Assembly: GCA_049516635.1 (NCBI GenBank)
Contig: JBEKSX010000012.1
Coordinates: forward strand, 1 to 39,684
Direction: 5' to 3'
DNA: 39,684 nt
From: JBEKSX01 sp049516635
GTDB taxonomy: Bacteria; Bacteroidota; Ignavibacteria; Tepidaquicellales; OLB5
A model generated the notes under the pieces. The model was not told the DNA's origin. It was given only the letters and a program-made list of their open reading frames with translations, and ran no database searches. The translations under genes and the position numbers were made by a program. Positions 23,966 to 32,988 of this stretch are shown here, in pieces. Each line of letters starts with the position of its first letter. Within the stretch, counting starts at the first letter, position 1.

Positions 23966-25300
23966 TTAAACTCTGCTTATGATCAATTTCAAATTACTGA
24001 CAGCAACAACTTTTACTTTGCTGCCCGGTTCATATTTATTATCTGAAGATACTTCACATTCCGCATTCCATAGCTCTCCATGGAGTTTTACTATACCAGG
24101 ATTATTAGCGTAAATCTCATCTATAACCTCCCCTATTTCACCTACAAGACCCTGTGAGCCAGTGACAACTTTCCGCTTATGTGCTTTTACTACTAGAACG
24201 ATCAAGAGAATAAATAAAAGTGAGACTACAAATACTGTTGTAAAAATAACTGCCATAGATAATTTAACTCCTTCCAAACTTGAACTTGTATCTATCAGCA
24301 TAAAAGAACCTAATAACAGCGAGATCACACCGCCCACAGTAAGCAACCCATGACTTATAATTTTGATCTCGGCAATAAATAAAATAATGGCTAAAAGGAT
24401 CAATGCCATTCCTGCATAATTAATCGGTAAAGTATGAAGTCCATAAAGACCAAGTACAAGGCAAATCACTCCAACCACACCAGGCAGTATGCCTCCCGGA
24501 TGATAAAATTCGAGAATGATACCCCATATTCCCAGCATCATCAAAATATATCCAATATTCGGATCACTGATAACACCGAGAAATTGCAGAAACCATGGCA
24601 TTTCAAAATCAACTATCTGGGCATTCTTCGTATTGAGTATTACTTTCCCTTTAGCTGTCTCAACTTCCCTTCCGTCAACTTTTTGCAGAAGCTCATTCGT
24701 GTTAACAGCTATAAGATCTATTACTTTTTGCTTCAAGGCTTCATTTTCTGAGATTGAAACACTTTTTCTGACTGCGTCTTCAGCCCATTGTACGTTTCTA
24801 TTCCTCTTCTCACTTATCGAACGGATAAATGCAGCCGCATCATTGGTAGCTTTTTCACTCATAACTGTATCCATTTGTCCTTCCAGAGTTACCGGATGAG
24901 AAGCACCAATGTTTGTTCCCGGAGCCATTACCGCTATATTAGACGCCAGGGCTATAAAAACCCCTGCTGAAGCGCATTGTGAACCGCTGGGCGAGACATA
25001 TACGATTACTGGTATATCGGAGGTTAAAAGGTCGGTTACTATGTATCTGGTGGATTTTAGGAGTCCCCCGGGCGTATTTAGCTCAATTATGAGGCATACA
25101 GCGTTTTTTGATAAAGCTTCCTGTAATCCCTTGTGGATATAATCAGATGTTGCAGGATTGATTGAACCGTCGATTTTGATCCTGTACACTATTGGGTTTG
25201 GTTGAATGGAATTTTCAATAGCCGAAATGGTGTTTTGAATAAAAAAGAATAGGATTGGAAGAACTGCTAAGATTATGAATATTTTCAATTTTCGGTGCAT
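23966..25300 (-). CDS. Long-form NfeD membrane serine protease
   Basis: 444 residues. A signal sequence (about 5-26) is followed by a ClpP/crotonase-fold protease domain with NTPGGLL (75-81) and the nucleophile Ser at 111 in CASAG; K150 lies at the spacing expected for a Ser-Lys dyad. Then come four or five membrane helices and a C-terminal OB-fold NfeD domain (GEIGEVIDEI to the end). In Pyrococcus the related 1510-N protease cuts the hydrophobic tail of its stomatin partner. The slipin gene follows 43 bp downstream, so the same pairing is likely. The ATG start is reasonable, given the signal sequence. Confidence 0.9.
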   Translation of the reverse strand: MHRKLKIFIILAVLPILFFFIQNTISAIENSIQPNPIVYRIKIDGSINPATSDYIHKGLQEALSKNAVCLIIELNTPGGLLKSTRYIVTDLLTSDIPVIVYVSPSGSQCASAGVFIALASNIAVMAPGTNIGASHPVTLEGQMDTVMSEKATNDAAAFIRSISEKRNRNVQWAEDAVRKSVSISENEALKQKVIDLIAVNTNELLQKVDGREVETAKGKVILNTKNAQIVDFEMPWFLQFLGVISDPNIGYILMMLGIWGIILEFYHPGGILPGVVGVICLVLGLYGLHTLPINYAGMALILLAIILFIAEIKIISHGLLTVGGVISLLLGSFMLIDTSSSLEGVKLSMAVIFTTVFVVSLLFILLIVLVVKAHKRKVVTGSQGLVGEIGEVIDEIYANNPGIVKLHGELWNAECEVSSDNKYEPGSKVKVVAVSNLKLIISRV

Positions 25301-25397
25301 TCCGTTGCCGTTTGATTGAAAGTAAAATAATCAAAAAAAATATCAATGTCTCTATATCTAGGTTACCCCTGTCCGGATTATATTATTATTAAATAAT

Positions 25398-25438
25398 AAA
25401 ATATTACTATTGAATTATATATTCAAATTATATATATT
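25398..25438. promoter_or_regulatory. Candidate divergent promoters around an inverted repeat
   Basis: TTGAAT (25410-25415) and ATTCAA (25421-25426) form an inverted repeat with a 5-bp centre. Each half can serve as a -35. On plus, TTGAAT is followed after 17 bp by TATATT (25433-25438) towards rho. On minus, TTGAAT is followed after 17 bp by TATTTT (25403-25398) towards nfeD. AT-rich sequence makes chance matches likely. Confidence 0.3.
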
Positions 25439-25548
25439 TGAGTTAAATATTTAGGCTCATCATATACTACCCATTATTTAATCAAAAATTTTGAAAAAAT
25501 AAATTTTTATACTTACCAAAATAAATTAACATTAATTAAGCTTCCATA

Positions 25549-25564
25549 AGCACTGAAAAGTGCT
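25549..25564 (+). promoter_or_regulatory. Small hairpin in the rho 5' leader
   Basis: AGCACT (25549-25554) pairs with AGTGCT (25559-25564) across a GAAA tetraloop, about 33 nt before the rho start codon. A short purine-rich AAGGA (25581-25585) lies between. rho is autoregulated by its leader in several bacteria; a link here is inference. Confidence 0.35.
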
Positions 25565-25597
25565 AAACGGAGCATACCGAAAGGATAAATCTCATCT

Positions 25598-26845
25598 ATG
25601 GATATCGGAGAACTAAAATCTAAAAAAATCGCAGAATTATATACAATTGCCAAAAACCTTAAAATAACAGGATACAGTGATTTAAGGAAGCAGGAATTGA
25701 TATATAAAATACTCGAAACACAAACCGAAAAGGACGGCGTAGCCTTCGGAAAAGGTGTTCTCGACGTGTTACCGGACGGTTACGGGTTCCTAAGATCTGC
25801 TGATTATAATTATTTATCTTCTCCTGACGATGTTTATGTCTCACCTTCGCAGATCAAAAAATTCGCTTTGAGAACTGGCGATACTGTCAGCGGGCAGGTA
25901 CGGCCTCCGAAGGAAGGAGAGAGATTTTTTGCTCTTCTGCGTGTAGAGCAGGTGAATGGAAACGATCCAGATACCATCAGGGAAAGAACATTATTCGATA
26001 ATTTAACGCCATTATATGCTAATGAGAGGCTCAACCTTGAAAGCGTCCCCGCTGAATACGCCACAAGGATAATGAACATGTTTATGCCGATAGGCAAAGG
26101 AAACAGGGGTATGATTGTTTCACCTCCTAAAGCGGGTAAAACAATTCTTCTTCAGCAGATTGCCAATAGTATATCAAGAAACCATCCCGAAGTCGAGCTG
26201 ATAGTGCTTCTAATAGATGAGCGTCCTGAAGAGGTAACGGATATGGAGCGTTCGGTAAAAGCTGAAGTGATAAGCTCCACTTTCGACGAGCCGCCCGAGC
26301 GGCACGTTCAGGTTTCTGATATCGTTTTAGAAAAGGCAAAAAGACTGACTGAAGCGAAAAAGGATGTTGTTATCCTTCTTGATAGTATAACCCGTCTCGC
26401 ACGTGCCCACAATACTGTAGTCCCCCACAGCGGAAAGATACTTTCCGGCGGTGTCGATGCAAATGCTTTGCACAGACCAAAGCGATTCTTCGGAGCTGCA
26501 AGGAACATTGAAGAAGGCGGAAGTCTTACTATCATAGCAACCGCACTTATCGAAACCGGCAGCAGGATGGATGAAGTGATCTTTGAAGAATTCAAAGGAA
26601 CAGGTAATATGGAAATTGTGCTGGACAGAAAATTGAGCGATAGGAGAATATTCCCGGCCATAGACCTGAATAAATCGGGTACACGTAAAGAAGAGCTTCT
26701 GCTAACCGAAGAAGAACTTAACAAGATATGGCTCCTCAGAAAGATACTTAGTGAGTTCACTGCCGTAGAAGCCATGGAATTTCTCCTCGAAAAACTCAAA
26801 GGTACTAAAAATAATAAAGAATTTTTAAAGGCGATGAATACTTAA
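25598..26845 (+). CDS. rho: Transcription termination factor Rho
   Basis: 415 residues. The N-terminal helical domain (ELYTIAKNLKITGYSDLRK) and the RNA-binding cold-shock-like domain (GYGFLRSADYNYLSSPDDVY) are followed by the hexameric ATPase: Walker A in PPKAGKTILLQQ, the LLIDERPEEV block, Walker B VVILLDSITRLARA, and the secondary RNA site SGGVDANAL with GTGNME. It pulls nascent RNA from polymerase in an ATP-driven way. The length is near the E. coli size with no large insertion in the N-terminal part. RNase G follows after 49 bp; the rest of the cluster is nadB and a membrane protein. Confidence 0.97.
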   Translation: MDIGELKSKKIAELYTIAKNLKITGYSDLRKQELIYKILETQTEKDGVAFGKGVLDVLPDGYGFLRSADYNYLSSPDDVYVSPSQIKKFALRTGDTVSGQVRPPKEGERFFALLRVEQVNGNDPDTIRERTLFDNLTPLYANERLNLESVPAEYATRIMNMFMPIGKGNRGMIVSPPKAGKTILLQQIANSISRNHPEVELIVLLIDERPEEVTDMERSVKAEVISSTFDEPPERHVQVSDIVLEKAKRLTEAKKDVVILLDSITRLARAHNTVVPHSGKILSGGVDANALHRPKRFFGAARNIEEGGSLTIIATALIETGSRMDEVIFEEFKGTGNMEIVLDRKLSDRRIFPAIDLNKSGTRKEELLLTEEELNKIWLLRKILSEFTAVEAMEFLLEKLKGTKNNKEFLKAMNT

Positions 26846-26894
26846 GTAATGTAAGATAAGACATTAAGATTCCGCACTTATATTTTGTGACATT

Positions 26895-28487
26895 ATGAAA
26901 AAAGAGATTATTATCAATTCCACATCGAATGAGAACAGGATAGCAATAACAGAAGACGGAAAACTTTCCGAATTATTTTTTGAGAATCCGCAGTACGAAA
27001 GGATAATCGGTGATATATATTTAGGCCGAATTGCCAAGGTAATCCCCGGAATAAAAGCAGCATTTATAGATCTGGGATTTAAACAAGATGCATTTCTGCA
27101 TTTTTCCGATGTTAGTGAACAAGCAGAAGATTTTAAAGCATTATTAGGCGATATAGATTCAGACCTTGATGATGAAGAAGATGAAGAAGACAGGACACAA
27201 CAGAACGTTTCTACAGCAGTACAAACCCGCCGAAGAACCGACCTCCCAAAACTCGAACGTGATCAGAGTATTATTGTACAGATAACCAAAGAACCTGTAG
27301 GCAATAAAGGGGTAAGAGTTACTTCAAAAATAGCAATACCGGGACGATTTTTGGTCCTCTTACCGTTTGAGAACAAAGTTAATGCTTCAAAACAGATCCA
27401 AAACCTGCGTGAAAAGAGACGGTTAAAAAACATCGTAAAAGATTACAAACGGGAACACGGAGCGGAATTTGGCGCAATTATCCGTACTGTAGCCGAAAAT
27501 CAGGAAGAAACATCAATCAGAGAGGACATTGAGAACCTCCTTAGCATCTGGCGTGGAATTGAAAGACACGTAAAAGCTGAAAAACCCCCTGCCCTTGTAT
27601 ACAAGGACCTCTCTATGACATCAAGTGTAATGAGAGATTTGTTCAGAGATGATGTTGTTAAGGTGATAACAGATTCCAGGAAACTTTTTAAAGAAATTAC
27701 GTCATACTTGAAAGTAAGTTCACCGGAGCTGGTAGAGAAAGTCGAGCTGTATAAAGATCCTACGCCAATTTTCGATCTTTACGGTGTTGAAAAAGAAATT
27801 CAGCTTACCTTAAATAAAAAAGTAAATCTCAAGAGCGGCGGCTATATATTTATCGAACATACCGAAGCAATGGTTGTGATAGATGTGAACAGCGGAAAAT
27901 ATGCTCGAAGTAAAGATCAAGAGATAAATTCGCTAAAAACTAACCTTGAAGCTTCACGAGAAATAGTCAGGCAGATAAGGCTGCGCGACCTCGGGGGCAT
28001 AATAGTCATAGATTTTATAGATGTGTACGATGATAGGAATAAAAAGAAGATATATGATGAACTAAAAAAGGAGTTCAGGAAAGACCGGGCTAAGGTCACA
28101 GTATTACCGATGTCTGAATTTGGTCTGGTCCAGATTACAAGGCAGAGAGTAAGGCAAAGTATTATCCACTCGATCTCTGAAACTTGCCCTGTATGCGGCG
28201 GAACAGGAATTGTCGAATCTTCTACAAATATAATCACACGCATCGAAAGATGGATCAAGCGTTACAAATCACAACCGGGTAAATCATCGGGAGGAAAGCT
28301 AATATTAAAAGTTAACCCTCAGGTATACAGTCATCTCAAAGAAGGAACCATAAGCCATATCACGCGGATATCATTCAAATATCTCATCCGTATTAAGCTC
28401 ATCGAAGATAACACCCTGGCACAGCAGGATTTCCGATTTATTTCATCAAAAAACGAACAAGACATAACAGGGAACTTTTCACAATAG
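26895..28487 (+). CDS. rng: Ribonuclease G (RNase E/G family)
   Basis: 530 residues. An N-terminal S1 domain (IGDIYLGRIAKVIPGIKAAF) is interrupted by an acidic insertion (LDDEEDEEDR, around residues 90-105). Then come the 5'-sensor/RNase-H-like region and catalytic Asp residues in VVIDVNSGKY and GGIIVIDFIDVYD, and the zinc-link CPVCGGTG (about 431-438) used for dimer assembly. It should cut single-stranded AU-rich RNA in rRNA maturation and mRNA decay. It lacks the long scaffold tail of RNase E. The nadB start lies one base after the stop. Confidence 0.93.
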   Translation: MKKEIIINSTSNENRIAITEDGKLSELFFENPQYERIIGDIYLGRIAKVIPGIKAAFIDLGFKQDAFLHFSDVSEQAEDFKALLGDIDSDLDDEEDEEDRTQQNVSTAVQTRRRTDLPKLERDQSIIVQITKEPVGNKGVRVTSKIAIPGRFLVLLPFENKVNASKQIQNLREKRRLKNIVKDYKREHGAEFGAIIRTVAENQEETSIREDIENLLSIWRGIERHVKAEKPPALVYKDLSMTSSVMRDLFRDDVVKVITDSRKLFKEITSYLKVSSPELVEKVELYKDPTPIFDLYGVEKEIQLTLNKKVNLKSGGYIFIEHTEAMVVIDVNSGKYARSKDQEINSLKTNLEASREIVRQIRLRDLGGIIVIDFIDVYDDRNKKKIYDELKKEFRKDRAKVTVLPMSEFGLVQITRQRVRQSIIHSISETCPVCGGTGIVESSTNIITRIERWIKRYKSQPGKSSGGKLILKVNPQVYSHLKEGTISHITRISFKYLIRIKLIEDNTLAQQDFRFISSKNEQDITGNFSQ

Positions 28488-28488
28488 A

Positions 28489-30114
28489 TTGAGGCTAAAA
28501 ACTGAAATACTCGTTATTGGAAGCGGAATAGCCGGACTTTCATTTGCATTAAAAGCTTCTAAGTACGCTAAAGTCCTTATTATAACAAAAAAAGAAAAGG
28601 CAGAATCTAACACCAACTATGCACAGGGTGGAATAGCAACGGTTATCGGCAAGAATGACAATTTCGATCTTCATATCAAAGATACGCTTGAAAGCGGAGC
28701 GGGTCTTTGCCATGTGGATGCAGTAAAAGAAATTGTGCTTGACGGTCCGAGACTAATCCAGGAGCTTATTGAACTTGGAACAGAGTTCTCCAAACATAAT
28801 GGTGAACTTGACCTGGGAAGAGAAGGGGGTCATTCACGAAACAGAATAGTCCATTCTAAAGACCTAACAGGCAAAGAAATCGAACGCGCATTACTCCACC
28901 GTGTAAGTATAAATAAAAATATTAGGCTCCTCGAACATCATACAGCTGTTGAATTAATAACAGAACATCATTTCATTTCTAAGAGAAGAGTCAATTCGAA
29001 AGAGGTCAGTTGTTACGGAGCGTATGTATTCGATGAGATTAAGAAGAAAATAATTACAATAATCTCTAACATAACTGTAATCTGTTCAGGTGGTATTGGC
29101 CAGGTATATCTTCATACAACAAACCCCGAAATCGCAAGCGGTGATGGTATTGCAATGGCATATAGGAGCGGCTGCAAAATAGCTAATATGGAATTCATTC
29201 AGTTCCATCCCACAAGCCTTTATGAACAAGACGGTGAACGCAAATCGCAGGCATTTTTGATATCAGAAGCTTTGCGGGGTGCCGGAGCTATACTTAGAAC
29301 CAAAGACGGAAAAACTTTTATGCGGAGATATGATTCCAGGGCTGAACTGGCTCCAAGAGATATCGTAGCCAGAGCAATCGATAAGGAGATGAAAAAACGA
29401 GGTGATACCTGTGTCTATCTTGATATTACGAACCTAAGCGAAAAAACCTTAAAACAGGAGTTTCCGCATATATACAATAAATGTATGGAGCTTGGGATAA
29501 ATATCTCAAAAGATCTCATTCCCGTGGTACCTGCTGCACATTATTCCTGCGGGGGTATCCTCACAAACCTGAACGGAAGAACCTCCTTAAAAAACCTGTA
29601 TTCACTCGGAGAATCAGCCATGACCGGAGTCCACGGAGCGAACCGCCTTGCATCAAATTCACTTCTTGAAGCACTGGTGTTTGCTGATAAAGCCGGAATC
29701 GACTGTGAAAAGTACTTTTTTGAGAAAATAAATAGAAAAATTAAGGAAGCTGATTTCATCCCTGATTGGGATGAAAGCGGTACTGATAACTCTGAAGAAT
29801 GGGTAATAATATCACAGAATAAAAATGAGATAAAACAGACAATGTCCAATTATGTAGGTATTGTTCGATCAAACCTCAGATTAAATATGGCATTAAGAAG
29901 AATTACAATGATAAAGAAGGAAATAGAAAATTTTTATAAAAAAACAAAAGTAAATCGTGAACTCATTGAACTAAGGAATATTGCCTTAATCGCAGAGCTA
30001 ATCATAAAATCAGCCATATGGAGAAAAGAATCGCGTGGACTGCATTATAATACCGATTATCCTCACACAAGCGATAAATATCTTAAAGATACTATTGTTT
30101 CTCAAACACCCTAA
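28489..30114 (+). CDS. nadB: L-aspartate oxidase
   Basis: 541 residues. It is a flavoprotein that oxidises L-aspartate to iminoaspartate, the first step of de novo NAD synthesis. The FAD-binding dinucleotide motif GSGIAGLSFALKA is at the N-terminus, followed by SNTNYAQGGIAT, GREGGHSRNRIVHS, the FIQFHPTSLY and PRDIVARAID regions of the succinate dehydrogenase/fumarate reductase fold, and HYSCGGI and GVHGANRLASNSLLEA near the FAD site. A C-terminal helical domain completes it. The start is TTG one base after the rng stop. The quinolinate synthase genes nadA and nadC are not in this window. Confidence 0.95.
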   Translation: MRLKTEILVIGSGIAGLSFALKASKYAKVLIITKKEKAESNTNYAQGGIATVIGKNDNFDLHIKDTLESGAGLCHVDAVKEIVLDGPRLIQELIELGTEFSKHNGELDLGREGGHSRNRIVHSKDLTGKEIERALLHRVSINKNIRLLEHHTAVELITEHHFISKRRVNSKEVSCYGAYVFDEIKKKIITIISNITVICSGGIGQVYLHTTNPEIASGDGIAMAYRSGCKIANMEFIQFHPTSLYEQDGERKSQAFLISEALRGAGAILRTKDGKTFMRRYDSRAELAPRDIVARAIDKEMKKRGDTCVYLDITNLSEKTLKQEFPHIYNKCMELGINISKDLIPVVPAAHYSCGGILTNLNGRTSLKNLYSLGESAMTGVHGANRLASNSLLEALVFADKAGIDCEKYFFEKINRKIKEADFIPDWDESGTDNSEEWVIISQNKNEIKQTMSNYVGIVRSNLRLNMALRRITMIKKEIENFYKKTKVNRELIELRNIALIAELIIKSAIWRKESRGLHYNTDYPHTSDKYLKDTIVSQTP

Positions 30115-32559
30115 ATGAAAGCGTCTAACAAACTTGTACAACCCGATAAGTTAACTTATAAACATAAGATAGGGCTCTTATTCGTTACATTAAGTTCATT
30201 AATGCTCGAGTTCACAATGATCAGAGTATTATCGATTTCCTTGTGGTATCACTTCGCATTCATGATAATAAGCATAGCTCTGCTTGGTTTCGGAATAAGC
30301 GGAGTAACAATAGTAATTTCTGACAGGATCAACAAAGCTGATCTCAACAGGTTTCTCACGATCGTATCTATGATCTACAGCTGCTCGATTTTAGTATCCT
30401 TTGCCATTATCAATCAAATACCTTTCGATCCATTCAGCCTGCTGGTAGAACCCATACAATTTTTATATTTACCTTTATATTATATCCTTATCGTTATCCC
30501 GTTCTTTTTTGCCGGACTTCTTGTAGGGCAGTTATTCACAAGATTTAAAAATGATATAAGAAAGTTGTATTTCTTTGATCTTTTCGGGGCGGGGATTAGC
30601 TGTTTCGTGTTTATAATCATACTACCTATATTTGGAGGTTCAGGAGGAATAATAATGGCCTCTCTGATAGCTGCTTTATCAGCGGTCATATTTTCATTTG
30701 AGAAAAATAAATATGGAACCATAGGGTTGATTGGCAGCATTATCCTTATTGTCACAAACTGTTTTTTCCTGTCTGACCCAGACGATGTGCTTCCTATAAG
30801 TATTTCGCCTAATAAATTCTATGGCAGTTATATGCAGGAAAATCCTAAACTGAAATTGCTAACAAAATGGAACTCATTTTCAAGGGTAGACGTGATGAAA
30901 GATGAAGACCCTCCTATCGATGCATACCCTGTCTATACTGCGATCATTGATGCGGGCAATTCAACAACAAATATACCTAACGTTCCCGCAAAGAACGATT
31001 CACTCCCTCCTCCTATGGATGCATCCAACCTTGCTATGATACTTAAAAATGACAGTGCGAATGTATTTATAATAGGTTCCGGCGGAGGAGGCGAAATAGT
31101 TTCAGCTTTATCACATCATGCTAAATCTATAACGGCAGTAGAGATAAACGGCATTTTGAATGATTTGATAAAAAAAGACTTTGCTAACGGCTGGACTACA
31201 GGAATTGCTAAAAATAAAAAAGTAAGTATTATCACAGATGATGCAAGGAGTTATTTAAGAGGAAAAAGATTGAAATTCGACGTCATAATTAGTGCCCATA
31301 CGATATCAGCTTCAGCTACAGCAAGCGGTGCAATGAGCCTTGTCGAAAACTATATTATGACCGAAGAAGCTATTAAAGATTATTTGCAGCATTTAAAACT
31401 CGATGGTATTTTATACGTAAGCCGTCCCGAGACACAGATACCCCGCCTGCTAACCACCATTAAAATTGCTTACCAGGAAATGTCAGGTGTAGATTCTAAA
31501 AATAATTTCTTTATATTTAAAAGACCCCCTTCAGAGTTTGAAAAAGACATGAGTTTTTTAAGCGGTATTGTATATAAAAAGGATGGTTTCAGTGAATTTG
31601 ATATTCAACTCCTGAAAACACAGGCTGCCTTGCTAAATTTAGATGTTGTTTTCGACCCGGTTTCCAAACAGGATGGAATATATAAAGATCTTATTGAAAG
31701 CGATAACATCTATGAGACTGTGAAAAAGTACCCGATAAACTTGCTTCCTGCTACTGATGATAAACCTTATTTTGAGCATCAAACCAAATTTTCTGATCTA
31801 AATCTAACGAATATTGGAGAATCTTTCTCTCAAACAGACAGAGCAGTCTTATCTATGGTTCAAAAACCTGTAGCAGAATCAACTTTAGTAGCAATATTAG
31901 TCCAAGCTGCTGTAATAGCCCTAATCTTGATTTTTTTACCTTTTTATTTAAAATATAGAAAAAAACCTGAGTATAGAAATTTTAAAAAAGGCAAATATAT
32001 TACATATTTTTCACTTTTAGGACTTGGGTATATTATGATTGAAATCTGTCTTATCCAAAAATTTACTTTATTTTTGGGACAACCTGTTTATACACTTCTG
32101 ACTGTTATTTCTACAATGTTGATATTCTCAGGACTAGGAAGTATGGCTTCCAATAAATTGATTAAGTTACTTAAAAATAATATAGTTATAATATTTAGTA
32201 TAATATCAATTCTATGCTTGCTGATTGGAATTTTTAACCCAATATTATTTAATTTATTTGTCAGAGCGGATATTACGTGGAGAGTTATTATATCAATAAT
32301 TATTATTTCGCCTCTTGCGTTTTTTATGGGTATACCTTTTCCTTATGGTTTTGGTAAATTACCCGCGATCAGAGAAGATTCTCGTTTTCTGACAGCTTAT
32401 TGTTGGGGTGTAAATGGCTTTTTCTCTGTTATTGGAAGTATTTTCGTAGTAATCCTATCTATGACATTAGGGTTCAGGATAGTGTTCATTATTTCAGCAT
32501 TGATCTATCTCGGAGCAATGTTGTTGGTAAGAAATTTCAGAACTGCAGCTTCGACCTAA
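30115..32559 (+). CDS. Polytopic membrane protein with embedded spermidine-synthase-like domain
   Basis: 814 residues beginning directly after the nadB stop. About seven N-terminal membrane helices (about 20-220) carry the conserved EFTMIRVLSISLWYHFAFMI. A Rossmann methyltransferase-like domain (about 310-460) shows GSGGGGE (321-327), AVEIN (341-345) and DDARSYL (375-381). Five or six further membrane helices follow from about residue 593. The glycine loop lacks the Asp of the aminopropyltransferase GGGDGG motif and no DSSDP-like catalytic stretch is seen, so true spermidine synthesis is unlikely. The family is often annotated as spermidine synthase by fold alone. Substrate and role are unknown. 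Confidence 0.7.
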   Translation: MKASNKLVQPDKLTYKHKIGLLFVTLSSLMLEFTMIRVLSISLWYHFAFMIISIALLGFGISGVTIVISDRINKADLNRFLTIVSMIYSCSILVSFAIINQIPFDPFSLLVEPIQFLYLPLYYILIVIPFFFAGLLVGQLFTRFKNDIRKLYFFDLFGAGISCFVFIIILPIFGGSGGIIMASLIAALSAVIFSFEKNKYGTIGLIGSIILIVTNCFFLSDPDDVLPISISPNKFYGSYMQENPKLKLLTKWNSFSRVDVMKDEDPPIDAYPVYTAIIDAGNSTTNIPNVPAKNDSLPPPMDASNLAMILKNDSANVFIIGSGGGGEIVSALSHHAKSITAVEINGILNDLIKKDFANGWTTGIAKNKKVSIITDDARSYLRGKRLKFDVIISAHTISASATASGAMSLVENYIMTEEAIKDYLQHLKLDGILYVSRPETQIPRLLTTIKIAYQEMSGVDSKNNFFIFKRPPSEFEKDMSFLSGIVYKKDGFSEFDIQLLKTQAALLNLDVVFDPVSKQDGIYKDLIESDNIYETVKKYPINLLPATDDKPYFEHQTKFSDLNLTNIGESFSQTDRAVLSMVQKPVAESTLVAILVQAAVIALILIFLPFYLKYRKKPEYRNFKKGKYITYFSLLGLGYIMIEICLIQKFTLFLGQPVYTLLTVISTMLIFSGLGSMASNKLIKLLKNNIVIIFSIISILCLLIGIFNPILFNLFVRADITWRVIISIIIISPLAFFMGIPFPYGFGKLPAIREDSRFLTAYCWGVNGFFSVIGSIFVVILSMTLGFRIVFIISALIYLGAMLLVRNFRTAAST

Positions 32560-32595
32560 AATGGTATTAAATATCTCTTTTAAAATTATTTATAA

Positions 32596-32961
32596 TTAAC
32601 CTTCTTTTTCGTCTTCCTGACTTTCAAGCTCCTTTCGGACCATCATTATCTCCTCCAGATACCCAGCTATTTTTAATATTTGTTTCGTAATGAACATTTC
32701 ATCTTTATCTTCGGGTAACTTACTCATTTTTTCAACAAATTGGGCAACTGTGATATCGAGATCATCGCTCAAATCCTTCGGCATCGCAATTTTGAAAGTT
32801 GCTTCAAGGCTAACTACAGAGAGAAGAAAATCAATATAATCAAAATTTTCCCCAACCAGATCTGATAATTTAGTCTCGGGTGTATACTTTTCTTTATGAC
32901 CGGACAACAAGTCCAGTATAGAGAGATAAGTTTTCAGCATGTTATCCAGTTTTTCTTCCAT
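32596..32961 (-). CDS. Acyl-carrier-protein-like protein lacking the attachment serine
   Basis: 121 residues. The middle (about 31-80) aligns with the acyl carrier protein helices: KLSDLVGENFDYIDFLLSVV then LEATFKIAMPKD then DITVAQFVEKM. At the phosphopantetheine site, ACPs have DSL but here D41-Y42-I43 is found, so Tyr replaces the attachment Ser. A charged helical C-terminal tail follows. It may be a carrier-fold protein that binds without a prosthetic arm. It is the last gene of the envelope operon, 27 bp after murA, and convergent with the membrane methyltransferase-like gene. The ACP relation is my reading of a weak similarity. Confidence 0.5.
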   Translation of the reverse strand: MEEKLDNMLKTYLSILDLLSGHKEKYTPETKLSDLVGENFDYIDFLLSVVSLEATFKIAMPKDLSDDLDITVAQFVEKMSKLPEDKDEMFITKQILKIAGYLEEIMMVRKELESQEDEKEG

Positions 32962-32988
32962 AAGATGATATTATCTGCTCAAATTTCT

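Larger units (their letters stand above)
25301..25597. other. Divergent intergenic region, nfeD / rho
   Basis: A 297-bp spacer between divergent genes and strongly AT-rich. No ORF of note was seen. It holds an inverted repeat with overlapping promoter-like elements (25398-25438) and a small hairpin in the rho leader (25549-25564). Nothing else is recognisable. Confidence 0.6.

Noticed and set aside
30115..32559. Annotation as spermidine synthase (speE)
   Set aside because: The fold is similar but the GGGDGG loop and catalytic Asp stretch are altered, and the protein is mostly membrane helices.
32560..32595. Terminator between the membrane protein and ACP-like genes
   Set aside because: The small palindrome AATTAT/ATAATT is purely A/T and likely by chance in this composition.
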